From: Prosthecobacter debontii
GTDB lineage: Bacteria > Verrucomicrobiota > Verrucomicrobiia > Chthoniobacterales > Chthoniobacteraceae
DNA length: 34,274 nucleotides
Reading direction: 5' to 3'
Assembly (NCBI GenBank): GCA_945861385.1
Contig: CAMAUI010000044.1
Coordinates: 1 to 34,274 of the forward strand
The translations under genes and the position numbers were made by a program. Under the pieces are notes generated by a model. That model saw nothing but the letters and a program-made list of their open reading frames with translations, had not been told where the DNA came from and made no database searches. Shown here piece by piece: positions 16,152 through 24,358 of this stretch; the stretch's first letter is position 1, and each line of letters opens with the position of its first letter.

Positions 16152-16751
16152 TCAGCCATCGCGACGAAGCGTGACGATGCGCTCGACGTATTTCGCGAGC
16201 ATGTCGAACTCCAGGTTCACCCGCTTCCCCGTCTGGCACATGGCAAGATTGGTCACCTCGCGCGTGTGCGGGATGATCCAGCACACGAAGCTGTGCCCGC
16301 GCAGTTCCGCGACAGTCAGGCTGATGCCATCCACTGCGATGCTGCCCTTCGAGACGACATACTGCGCAAACCCCGCGGGCAGCTCGATCTCGATCCGGTG
16401 ATCCACGCCGTGCGGTGAGAAATCGAGCACCCGCGCCGTGGTGTCCACGTGCCCCTGCACGAAGTGCCCGCCAAGCTTCGCCCCCGCTGTGAGCGCGGGC
16501 TCGATGTTCACTTTCGCGCCAGGCGCGAGATCGCCGAGGTTCGTGCAGCGGAGCGTCTCGGCCAGGAGATCGAATGAAATCACTCCGCCCTCGCGCGCTG
16601 CAACCGTGAGGCAGCAGCCGTTCACCGCGATGCTGTCGCCGGGCGCAGACTGCGGGCCGGCGGCGTCCGCGCGCACCGTGAGGCGCGCGCTTTCCCCGCG
16701 AAGTTCGAGCGCGCGGATCAGTCCTGTTTCGATGACGAGGCCGGTGAACAT
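16152..16751 (-). CDS. ribE: Riboflavin synthase, alpha chain
   Basis: The 199-residue protein starts MFTGLVIETGLI, the invariant opening of riboflavin synthase, which dismutates two 6,7-dimethyl-8-ribityllumazine molecules to riboflavin. The two lumazine-binding repeats are both visible: GDSIAVNGCCLTV in the first half and KGSIAVDGISLTV in the second, with GHFVQGHVDTTARV at the junction. Length is normal. ATG 16751 is chosen to match the family; upstream codons in frame are not conserved. It lies 71 bases downstream of the FG-GAP gene on the same strand, but no functional link is apparent. Confidence 0.95.
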   Translation of the reverse strand: MFTGLVIETGLIRALELRGESARLTVRADAAGPQSAPGDSIAVNGCCLTVAAREGGVISFDLLAETLRCTNLGDLAPGAKVNIEPALTAGAKLGGHFVQGHVDTTARVLDFSPHGVDHRIEIELPAGFAQYVVSKGSIAVDGISLTVAELRGHSFVCWIIPHTREVTNLAMCQTGKRVNLEFDMLAKYVERIVTLRRDG

Positions 16752-16822
16752 GGCCGCGTTCTTAAGAGCGGGGGAAGACGGTGACAAGTTGCGCTTTCCC
16801 GGCGGCGGCTTGGAGCGGGCTG

Positions 16823-18019
16823 CTACCGGAGATTCCAAAGCACCCGCAGATTATGCGTGGCGCGGCCGGCGGCGATGATGTCGAGCTTGCCGTCGCCATC
16901 GAGGTCGGCGAGGGCGAGGTCTTCGCACGCGGTCCCGTTGTCATCCACGAGCGTCTCGCGCCATTTCTCGCCCTTGTCGTCGAGCGGCGTCCAGACGGCG
17001 ATACCGACTTTGTCCCCCGGCTTCGCGCCGCGCCAGCCGACGACGATCTGGTCGCTCCCCACGCCGAGCAAATCGCCGCACGCGAGCGCGTGGCCCTGGT
17101 TGAGTTTGTCAGTGAGGACGCGGCGCTGGGCCTTCACTTCATCTCCAGGCTTGGAAAGAGCGTAATGGACAAGCTGGTTTCCGTGCATTGGCTCGATCGT
17201 CACGAACGATTCACTTTCGCCAAACTGCCCACCCCGGATCTCCCCAACGCCCGCGGAATTGGCGGGGTTGCCGTCGTTTCGAACCAGCCAGACCTTCAGT
17301 AATTCATCTCCGCGTTTCCGCAAATGGAGCGCTCCCTCGCGTCCCCCGAGAACCAGCTTCATGCCGCTGCCCTGGGAATCAGGCACGGTCTTCGCCGGGT
17401 CGAAATTGTGTGTCGCATGCATCGAGTCATCGAGCACCTCACTCTTCCACTCCGCTTTCACGTCAGCAGGCTTGCGGTAAAGCAGCACCTTCACTCCCGC
17501 GCCCTGGCCGTTCTTGTTCCCGCGCCCGTGCAGCGGGACGACGACGAGGCCCCATTCCTTTTCTGAAAGTCGGAGCCATTTCATCCGATGCGTCGTCGGC
17601 TCGACGCTGGGGAATTTCACCGGCTCCCATTTCTGCGTCCGGTCGGCGGGCGGGATGAGGTAGAAGACGGCGCCGCTTTTCTCGGTGTCGCCGGGGTTCC
17701 ACTCGGCGCCGATGGCGACTTCGCATTTGCCGTCGCCGTCAATGTCCTGCGCGGCAATGCACACGTTGTCGTTCTTCGTCAGCTCCTCGGCGATGACGTG
17801 GCGCGGCCACTCGACATCCCGTTTGCCGGGGTTTTTGTACCAGCGGATCTGCCGCGCGTCGGCGAGGAGGATGTCAGCGAGCTTGTCGCCATCCACATCA
17901 GCGATGGCGACGCCGTAGCCGATCTTCACGGTCTTATCTATGTCCTGCGCGGAAAATTTCGGCTCCGGCGGAGCGGCGATGGCGGCGGTGGCGGTGAGGA
18001 GAAGGAGCAGTGTTTTCAT
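16823..18019 (-). CDS. Secreted FG-GAP/VCBS repeat protein
   Basis: The 398-residue product has a signal peptide (MKTLLLLLTATAAIAAP) and then beta-propeller-type FG-GAP repeats, each with a calcium-binding Asp-rich loop: DVDGDKLADILLAD, DIDGDGKCEVAIGAE and DLDGDGKLDIIAAG at the end. An atypical GDLLGVGSDQIVVGW repeat lies between. Such proteins are abundant in Planctomycetota and Verrucomicrobiota and bind ligands or partners outside the cell; catalytic residues are not evident. ATG 18019 gives the signal peptide. The gene is divergent from the EEP-family gene at 18170. Confidence 0.8.
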   Translation of the reverse strand: MKTLLLLLTATAAIAAPPEPKFSAQDIDKTVKIGYGVAIADVDGDKLADILLADARQIRWYKNPGKRDVEWPRHVIAEELTKNDNVCIAAQDIDGDGKCEVAIGAEWNPGDTEKSGAVFYLIPPADRTQKWEPVKFPSVEPTTHRMKWLRLSEKEWGLVVVPLHGRGNKNGQGAGVKVLLYRKPADVKAEWKSEVLDDSMHATHNFDPAKTVPDSQGSGMKLVLGGREGALHLRKRGDELLKVWLVRNDGNPANSAGVGEIRGGQFGESESFVTIEPMHGNQLVHYALSKPGDEVKAQRRVLTDKLNQGHALACGDLLGVGSDQIVVGWRGAKPGDKVGIAVWTPLDDKGEKWRETLVDDNGTACEDLALADLDGDGKLDIIAAGRATHNLRVLWNLR

Positions 18020-18169
18020 GCGGGCGCGAGCGTGGCAGGCGGGCGCGAAAGCGCCAGCCGCATTGTCAGGCCGCACAATAATCGCCGTTCCGCAGCACCC
18101 GGCAGGCGGATGCATGCGTAAGCCAAAGGGAGCTTGCGTCGCGGGGGCACGACGCCGCACTTTCACCCC

Positions 18170-19231
18170 ATGCCCGAGATCAAAGCCGCCTTCTGGAACC
18201 TGCAAAACCTCTTCGACGTCACCGTCTCCGACATCGCCACGGATCTCGAGTTCACCCCCGCCGAGGGTTGGACGCAGGCGGCGATGGACGCGAAAATCGC
18301 GAACCTCGCGGAGGTCATCAAGCTCATGCACGGCGGCGCGGGACCGGATTTGCTCGGCATCTGCGAGATCGAAAATGGCGCGCTCGCCGAGAAGCTCATC
18401 GCCGCGACGGGGCGGACGGATTTGCAGGTCGTCCACGCCGACAGCCCGGACCTGCGCGGGATTGATACGTGCCTCATCTATTCGAGCGCCGTTTTCAAAA
18501 AGCCTCTGAAAGCCGCGGTGAAAAGCCACGCGATGCACCTGCGCTACCCGACGCGCGACATCTTCGAGGTCGAGCTGGTGGTGAAGGCGACCGGCCAGCG
18601 CCTGCTCGTGCTCGTGAACCACTGGCCGTCGCGTTCGCAGGGGAAATTCGAGACCGAGCCGCTGCGCATCGCGACCGCCGAGCGATGCGGACGCGTGGTG
18701 GATGAGCACCTGCGTTTCAACCGCGCGGACTTCATGGCGCTGCCGGACACCGCGGCGACACGGCAGGCGATCATTGACCGCTGGAACCGGAACATTTTGC
18801 TGATGGGCGACTTCAACGACGAGCCGTTCGACCGCAGCATCCTCGACAGCTTGCAAGCGACGAAGGACATGGATCGCATGGAGGAGGACGTGAAAATCGC
18901 GGCGTCAAAAAACAAGCCATCCTCGGACGGCTACCTCGGGAGAAAGGCGCATCTTTTCAACTGCATGTGGCCGCACCTCGGCCGCGCGGACGAAGGCTCC
19001 TACTACTTCGCCGGCTCGACGAACACCTTCAGCGTGCTCGACCAGATCATCGTGTCGCGCGGCCTGCTGCTCGGGAGGCAGGGCTTGAAGATTGACCCGG
19101 CGAGCGTGGAGATTTTCCGCGCACCACCGATGGCTGGCGGCGTGTGGAAACGGCCCGTGGCTTTCGATCGCGCGACGCTGAAAGGCTACAGCGACCACTT
19201 CCCCGTGCAGTGCCGCATCGCGCTGGTGTAG
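18170..19231 (+). CDS. Endonuclease/exonuclease/phosphatase (EEP) family protein
   Basis: The 353-residue protein has the EEP active-site series: Asn10 in FWNLQN, Glu66/Glu68 in GICEIEN, His151 in VNHWPSR, Asp214 and Asn216 in MGDFNDEP, and the C-terminal YSDHFPVQ. These metal-binding and catalytic residues cleave phosphodiester or phosphomonoester bonds; the substrate could be nucleic acid, a phospholipid or a sugar phosphate. No signal peptide is seen with the start at ATG 18170; a start 12 codons earlier would add no family-like sequence. It converges on the TolC operon, with an inverted-repeat element between. Confidence 0.85.
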   Translation: MPEIKAAFWNLQNLFDVTVSDIATDLEFTPAEGWTQAAMDAKIANLAEVIKLMHGGAGPDLLGICEIENGALAEKLIAATGRTDLQVVHADSPDLRGIDTCLIYSSAVFKKPLKAAVKSHAMHLRYPTRDIFEVELVVKATGQRLLVLVNHWPSRSQGKFETEPLRIATAERCGRVVDEHLRFNRADFMALPDTAATRQAIIDRWNRNILLMGDFNDEPFDRSILDSLQATKDMDRMEEDVKIAASKNKPSSDGYLGRKAHLFNCMWPHLGRADEGSYYFAGSTNTFSVLDQIIVSRGLLLGRQGLKIDPASVEIFRAPPMAGGVWKRPVAFDRATLKGYSDHFPVQCRIALV

Positions 19232-19534
19232 CGGGCACGGCGGCAACACAGCCGTCGGGCTCGACCTCGGCGCGGTGAAGGGGCGCATCCCAGTTTTTGA
19301 GCACCCTGCTTTTGCGCCAGAGGCGCAGTAGAAATTAGCCGGCGGCGCAAGCCACCGGAACAGCCATGGAAGCAAGACCCGCCCTGGAAGGGCGGCGGAT
19401 CCAGCGCCCCTGCCGGGGCGCAATTCGTGTGGACGAAGATCCGGTGGCTTACGCCACCGGCTAATTTCCAAAGCGCCTCCGGCGCACTCAGCCAGCCATC
19501 GCTGTAGTCGATCCCGCCGTTTCATCAATAACGG
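19232..19534. other. Convergent intergenic region, no gene
   Basis: This 303-bp gap separates the ends of the EEP-family gene and the TolC gene. It contains the inverted-repeat element at 19313-19486 and no credible reading frame or promoter. The first 80 bases show nothing of note. Confidence 0.6.
19313..19486. repeat. REP-like doublet with 47-bp inverted arms
   Basis: The left arm (19313-19359) reads TGCGCC, GAGGCGC, AAATTAGCCGG, GCAAGCCACCGGA in order, and the right arm (19440-19486) is its reverse complement with only a few mismatches. The 80-base centre is GC-rich with further small stems (GCCCT/GGGC around 19381-19392; GCCCCTGCCGGGGC around 19405-19418). I recognise AAATTAGCCGGTGGCGTAAG-type arms as a dispersed repeat seen in PVC-group genomes, where such elements are often moved by REP-associated tyrosine transposases. 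Its location between convergent genes may also let it act as a transcription barrier. Confidence 0.7.
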
Positions 19535-21394
19535 TCAGCGCGGCTCCTTTTTCGCCGGTGCTCTGCCGACGGGCCGCGGGTCGCCGATGGTGATGTTCAG
19601 ATTTTCCAGCACGGTGCCGGTGGAGAGCCAGAGCTGGGTGATGCTTTTGTTCAGCTCGGCGATGGCGTTGAGTTCGCGGGTGCGGGCTTCGTAGAGCCGG
19701 CGTTGTTGTTCGATGAGGTCGAAGTTACTGATGAGGCCCTCCTCCATCCGGCGGAAGCCGACGCGCACGGCCTCCTCGGCGGCGCTGGTGGTGAATTGCG
19801 CGGTCTCGAGCCGGAGCTGGTTGGTGCGGATGAACTGGATGGCGCGCTCGACGCTGAGGCCGACCTCGAGTTCCGCGCTTTTCACGCGGAGGATCGCCTG
19901 TTCCTTCCGCGCTTTTGCGGCATCCAGTTGCGAGCGCGGCTGGATGCCACCAAGCGGAAAGCTCCCGGCGACGCCAAGCTGCCACGATGGCGCCTGGCCC
20001 TCCATCATCTGCCCGGCGGCGGAGGGGTAGCTGCTGTCCAGCCCGGCCCAGCCGAAGCTGCCGACCACGTCGAGCTGCGGCCAGAGCTGGTTGCGCGCGA
20101 ATTTCAGCCGCACGTCCTCCGATTCGGCGGCGATGATGGCGGCCTTGTAGTCGAGGCGCTTTTCAAATGCGATGGCGAGGAGTTCGTCCCGGTTGAGCTT
20201 CGGGACCTTGAGCGACGGGATGTTTTCGGGGAGGAAGACCATGTTGGTGGCAGGGTCAAAATCGGGCAGCACGAGCCGCTTCATCGCGATCTGGAAGGCG
20301 TAGAAATTGTTCTTCGAGACGAGCAGGTTTTCGCGGTCGAAGGAGAGCTGCACCTGCGCCTGCTTCACCTCGTACGGGGAAAAGAAACCCAGCTCCTTCC
20401 TGCGCGTGCTGTGGGCGACGAGCTTGAGGCCGGCGGTGATGGCGTCGCCCTTGTTTTTGAGGTCGTTCATTCCGAAGAGCATGTCGAAATAGCCCGCGAC
20501 GACGCTTTGCAGCGTGGCTTCGATGCGGAATTTCCACGTCAATTCCTGCGCCTCGCGGTTCTTCCGCGCGATGCGGACCTCGGCGAGATTCGCGGCGAAG
20601 CCGAAGTCTTTCAGCAACGGCTGGCGGAACTCGATGGAGGTGGAGGCGACGTAGTTCGGGATGATGGGGCGCGTGTCGCCCTCGAAGGTGGTGGTGAGCT
20701 TCTGCACGCGGGCGGAGGCGCGGATGATCGTGCCGATGGGCGAGCGGGCCTGGATCGCGACTTCTCCCCGGTCGCTCTCGGAGTCGAACACCGTTCGCTG
20801 GTTGCTGTCGAATTCGCTCGTGAGCGGGGGCGTGGTGAATTCCAACGGCGGACGGTTGAGCGCCTGGAGGATCGCATTGGTGAACGCCTGGTTTGCCGCG
20901 GTGTTGGAATTGATCGCCGCGATCTGCGCCTCGATTGCCTGGAGCTGCGCGACGGCGTCGGCGGAAGTGATGTTGTTGCGGCTGTCGGGCGTCTGCGTGG
21001 AGCCGCGCGATGCACTGAAACTGAACACGGGGTCGAACCCCCCGTATGCGTTCATGACGCGCGCCTGTTCGAGCGAGATGCCGGCCTCATCAATGCGTGC
21101 ATCAAGGTTGTTCTTCAGCGCGGCCTGGATTGCCTCGCCGAGTTTGATCGTCCGCGTCGTGCTGCCACTGCCGAAGAAATTCTTCGTTTTCGGCGTGGGA
21201 ATCTGCCCGGTTTCTTGTTTTGGCGCGGGGGCTTCGTCCTCTTTCACCAAAGGCGGCGCCTTCTGCCCCGGCGGGGGATCAGCCGGGGCAGGCACGACTT
21301 TTGGCGTGACGAACTCGGGCTTGGCGGGGGCATCCTGCGCGAGGAGCGCGGGTGCCGTGATGGCGATGATCGGGATGAGCCAGCGGGCGGACAT
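19535..21394 (-). CDS. TolC-family outer membrane channel protein
   Basis: The 619-residue product starts with a signal peptide (MSARWLIPIIAITAPALLAQD), then a Pro/Lys-rich linker of about 65 residues. Two outer-membrane-efflux-protein repeats follow, with long amphipathic helices (LGEAIQAALKNNLDARIDEAG; LIEQQRRLYEARTRELNAIA) and the typical GPxL-like and NLxxA contacts. It would form a trimeric trans-periplasmic duct. ATG 21394 overlaps the stop of the M50 gene (TAATG), so it is the last gene of a coupled operon with two adaptor genes. Central inserts around residues 150-230 (TPDSRNNITSADAV onward) are longer than in E. coli TolC. The transported substrate is unknown. Confidence 0.88.
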   Translation of the reverse strand: MSARWLIPIIAITAPALLAQDAPAKPEFVTPKVVPAPADPPPGQKAPPLVKEDEAPAPKQETGQIPTPKTKNFFGSGSTTRTIKLGEAIQAALKNNLDARIDEAGISLEQARVMNAYGGFDPVFSFSASRGSTQTPDSRNNITSADAVAQLQAIEAQIAAINSNTAANQAFTNAILQALNRPPLEFTTPPLTSEFDSNQRTVFDSESDRGEVAIQARSPIGTIIRASARVQKLTTTFEGDTRPIIPNYVASTSIEFRQPLLKDFGFAANLAEVRIARKNREAQELTWKFRIEATLQSVVAGYFDMLFGMNDLKNKGDAITAGLKLVAHSTRRKELGFFSPYEVKQAQVQLSFDRENLLVSKNNFYAFQIAMKRLVLPDFDPATNMVFLPENIPSLKVPKLNRDELLAIAFEKRLDYKAAIIAAESEDVRLKFARNQLWPQLDVVGSFGWAGLDSSYPSAAGQMMEGQAPSWQLGVAGSFPLGGIQPRSQLDAAKARKEQAILRVKSAELEVGLSVERAIQFIRTNQLRLETAQFTTSAAEEAVRVGFRRMEEGLISNFDLIEQQRRLYEARTRELNAIAELNKSITQLWLSTGTVLENLNITIGDPRPVGRAPAKKEPR

Positions 21395-23613
21395 TAGAAG
21401 CGGTAGTCGAGGCTGATGAGGTCGGTGAACCATTGCAGGACATGCGTTCCGTACGGCTGTTTGCCGGTGGCGATGCGGGCGCGGATGGTCATGCCGTAGC
21501 GGAGGCGGTCGCCGGGGTTGGGGATTTCCACGGTGACCATGTAGGTGTGTTCGAGGAGTTTTTCGCGGCCGGTTTCGGGGTCGTGGTAGGTGGGCACGTC
21601 GCCGCCGCGCTCCGCGCTGAAGGCGATGGGGAAATTATGATCGTCGAGTTCCATCGGTTCATCGGCGACGCGGCCCTCGATCTTCACCCCGGGGTAGGCG
21701 TCGGGCATGAGTGTGACGGTGTTGCCGACCCGCACGTGGCGGACTTCTTTTTCACTGAGCGGGATCTTGATCCGCATCGGGTCGCGGGATCCGATCTCGC
21801 AGAACACGTCGTTCGGCGGGCGGAGCAGTTCGCCAAGGCGCTGGCTGAGATCGCGGGAGAGCACGACGCCGGCTGACTTCGCACGCAGCTCGAGTTGCCC
21901 GAGGTCGCGCTTCACTTTGTCGAGGACCACCTTCGCGCCGTCGCGCATCGCGGTGATCTGGCGGATTTCCTCGCTCTTACCGCCGCCCACGGCCGCGGAG
22001 AGCGCGAGATCGTAACGCTTGAAGTCCTGCGTGGCGATCGCGAGGCGTTCGCCGAGTTCGCGGTTTTCGAGCCTTGCGAGAAGCGTGCCCGGCTTCACGG
22101 TGTCGCCCTCCTTCACGAAAATCTCGCGGACAAATCCCGGGGTCTCCGGGCGGGCGATCTCGGGCTCGGCGAGTTCGACGGCGCTGTGGCGGGTGACCTC
22201 GTTTTCCACCGGCACAAAACAAAAGCCGATGAATGCCGCGAGCGGGATGCCGAAGACCCAGCCGATGCGCCGCCAGCGGCCGCCGGGCTGCAAGTCTTCC
22301 GTGTTGAGTTTGAGCTGCTTCACAAAGTTCATTAGTGGTATGACGACCCAGCCGGTGAGCGCAAGGAACGCGAACCAGTCGCTGAGCCCCTCGAGGCCGA
22401 GCGGTTCAAGATGCGGGCGCATCCAGACGATGAGGCTGTAGATGACGTAGTAGCCGTAGAGCCACGAGAGCACGGCGTATGTGTAAAAGAGCGGCAGCCG
22501 CCTTTTCGGGAGCGGCATGCGGCTGAGGATGTCCTGCTTGTTGGTGCTGCCAAACAGCAGCCGGGTGATCTTGTTCTGGATGAGGGCGCGCGACTTCTGC
22601 TGGAGATTCGGCGTCTCGATCAGGTCAATCATGATGTAGTAGCCGTCGAACCGCATGAGGGGATTCGCGTTGAAGATGAGCGTGCTGACGCTGGCGATGA
22701 TGATGATGTTGAAGAGGAAATCCTTGAACCAGCCGGGCCCGACGAGCACCCAGAGAAATGCCGCGAATGCCGCGAAGACCAGCTCGACATAGATGCCCGC
22801 GAACGAAACGAGCATCCGGTGCCGCCGGTCGGCCATCGTCCACGAGTCGCTGACGTTCACGAAAAAGTACGGCGTGAAAACGATCGTCATGAAGCCGACC
22901 TCGTGGACTTCCCCGCCGAAGTGTTTGCACGTCAGCCCGTGGCCAAGCTCGTGGACGCTCTTGAGCACGATGGTGGTCACCCACATCAGCGCGAGATTGT
23001 GCCAGTTGAAAAGATTCGCGAGCGCCTCGTCGAGTCCCTCGGCCTGGCTGATGAACACAGCCGCTCCCGCCGCGATGATCGCCCACGAAATCCAGAAAAC
23101 CGGCTTCGTCCAAATCCACCACAGCGGCTTGGCCATGCGGCCAAATAGCTTGTCGGGATCGAAAAGCGATTTCCGGAAAAAGAAGATCTGGTTGGTGAGA
23201 TGGTAGAGCCCCTTCTTCTGCGGGTTCCGCCGCTTGGCGTCCATGCGGGCCTTCATGCGCTGGCCCTGCACGTTGAGGAACTGGAGCAGCGCGAGGTCAT
23301 TCGCGAACTTCAGCACGCGCTCGTTCATCTCCTCGGTCGTGTAATCAAGCCTCAGGTGCGGGTGCCTTCGAACCCATGTGTCGCGGATCTCCCCGAAGGT
23401 GCGCTGGCCGTTGAAGAGTACGGCGAGGTCGTAATCCTCCGCGGTGAGACGGAAGTACTGGAGCGAGATGGGATCCTTGACGACGTAGTAGGCTCGCCCC
23501 TCGAAGCTCTGCCGGTTGATGACCAGGTCGCCACGCAGCGCGGGCAGGACGACGTTTTCCTGCGGCGGCGCCGCTTTCGGCTGCTCGATGACTGCTGGCG
23601 CGAGTGCGGCCAT
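21394..23613 (-). CDS. Membrane M50 metalloprotease with PqqD-like N-terminus and HlyD/lipoyl-like C-terminus
   Basis: The 739-residue protein has three parts. Residues about 25-115 (RGDLVINRQSFEGRAYYVV, then RLTAEDYDLAVLFNGQRTF) resemble the PqqD/RRE fold that binds peptide leaders. Residues about 165-465 are a polytopic membrane domain with the zinc motif HELGH (221-225), a conserved HFGGEVHEVGF after it, and NPLMRFDGYY (317-326), which supplies the third metal ligand in site-2 proteases. Residues about 475-739 are a periplasmic adaptor: a lipoyl-like VREIFVKEGDTVKPGTLLARL, a helical hairpin, and a beta-barrel resembling HlyD. It starts 2 bases after the small HlyD gene and overlaps the TolC gene by one base. 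Such fusions occur with HlyD and TolC genes in several phyla; peptide cargo processing is inferred. Confidence 0.85.
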   Translation of the reverse strand: MAALAPAVIEQPKAAPPQENVVLPALRGDLVINRQSFEGRAYYVVKDPISLQYFRLTAEDYDLAVLFNGQRTFGEIRDTWVRRHPHLRLDYTTEEMNERVLKFANDLALLQFLNVQGQRMKARMDAKRRNPQKKGLYHLTNQIFFFRKSLFDPDKLFGRMAKPLWWIWTKPVFWISWAIIAAGAAVFISQAEGLDEALANLFNWHNLALMWVTTIVLKSVHELGHGLTCKHFGGEVHEVGFMTIVFTPYFFVNVSDSWTMADRRHRMLVSFAGIYVELVFAAFAAFLWVLVGPGWFKDFLFNIIIIASVSTLIFNANPLMRFDGYYIMIDLIETPNLQQKSRALIQNKITRLLFGSTNKQDILSRMPLPKRRLPLFYTYAVLSWLYGYYVIYSLIVWMRPHLEPLGLEGLSDWFAFLALTGWVVIPLMNFVKQLKLNTEDLQPGGRWRRIGWVFGIPLAAFIGFCFVPVENEVTRHSAVELAEPEIARPETPGFVREIFVKEGDTVKPGTLLARLENRELGERLAIATQDFKRYDLALSAAVGGGKSEEIRQITAMRDGAKVVLDKVKRDLGQLELRAKSAGVVLSRDLSQRLGELLRPPNDVFCEIGSRDPMRIKIPLSEKEVRHVRVGNTVTLMPDAYPGVKIEGRVADEPMELDDHNFPIAFSAERGGDVPTYHDPETGREKLLEHTYMVTVEIPNPGDRLRYGMTIRARIATGKQPYGTHVLQWFTDLISLDYRF

Positions 23614-23615
23614 GG

Positions 23616-24332
23616 CTATTTGCCGAATGCCGCCACGGCGTTCATGCCGGCCTTGATCTTGTGATCCTTGTTTTCGATCAGCACTTTCACGCGGACGAAA
23701 CCGCTCTTCGCGTCGTTGCTCGGGTCAATGAAACTGATCTTCCCCTCGAATGCGGCATCGGCGAGATCTGGGACGGTGATTTTCATCGCCTGGTTTTCGC
23801 TGAGCGTGGAACGCAGTTCGGGCTTCACGTAAAATTGCGCGTACACCTGGTCAATGTTGATGACGTCCACGAGTTTCTCCGCGCGGTCCACCGATTCTCC
23901 GCGCTCCTTGTGGGTCTTCACGACGAGGCCGTTGAGCGGGGAGCGGACGGTTTTTTCGTCGAGCGCGACCTGCTTGGCCTGCATCTGGAGTTCCGAGAGT
24001 TCGAGATCCGTCTGGGCTTCGAGCGCCTTTTCCTCGCTGCCCATCTTGTCATTGAAAAGTTTCTTGTGACCGCGGGCGACGAAGCGCTTCAGCTCGATGA
24101 GCTTCCTGGAGATTTCCACGTCGAGCTTCTCGCGGTCGTTGCGGAGTTGCACGAGCACTTGCTCCTCCTTCACGGTGTCCCCTTCCTTCACCGGGATGCT
24201 GGCGATGACTTCCTGCAATACGGGCGAACTGACGCTGACCTGCTTGAACGGCAGGATGGTTCCCTTGACCGGCTCGGCGCCGGCGTGCGCGGTGATGAAT
24301 GTGGCGGCGATTAGTGGCAGGAGGTTTTTCAT
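23616..24332 (-). CDS. HlyD-family periplasmic adaptor (short form)
   Basis: The 238-residue product has a signal peptide (MKNLLPLIAATFITAHAGAE) and a compact membrane-fusion-protein layout: lipoyl half-motif SIPVKEGDTVKEEQVLVQLRND, an alpha-hairpin of about 60 residues, second lipoyl half VRSPLNGLVVKTHKERGESVD, and a beta-barrel ending IKAGMNAVAAFGK. It lacks an N-terminal transmembrane anchor other than the signal. It lies between the GAF-adaptor gene (26 bases) and the M50 gene (2 bases) and is probably a subunit of the same trans-envelope assembly ending in the TolC channel. Confidence 0.85.
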   Translation of the reverse strand: MKNLLPLIAATFITAHAGAEPVKGTILPFKQVSVSSPVLQEVIASIPVKEGDTVKEEQVLVQLRNDREKLDVEISRKLIELKRFVARGHKKLFNDKMGSEEKALEAQTDLELSELQMQAKQVALDEKTVRSPLNGLVVKTHKERGESVDRAEKLVDVINIDQVYAQFYVKPELRSTLSENQAMKITVPDLADAAFEGKISFIDPSNDAKSGFVRVKVLIENKDHKIKAGMNAVAAFGK

Positions 24333-24358
24333 TCGGAATCGTGTCGGAAAATTTTCGG

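Noticed and set aside
16823-18856. Longer minus-strand frame extending the FG-GAP protein upstream to 18856
   Set aside because: The extension is antisense to the EEP-family gene and is His/Arg/Val-rich noise; the signal peptide at 18019 marks the true start.
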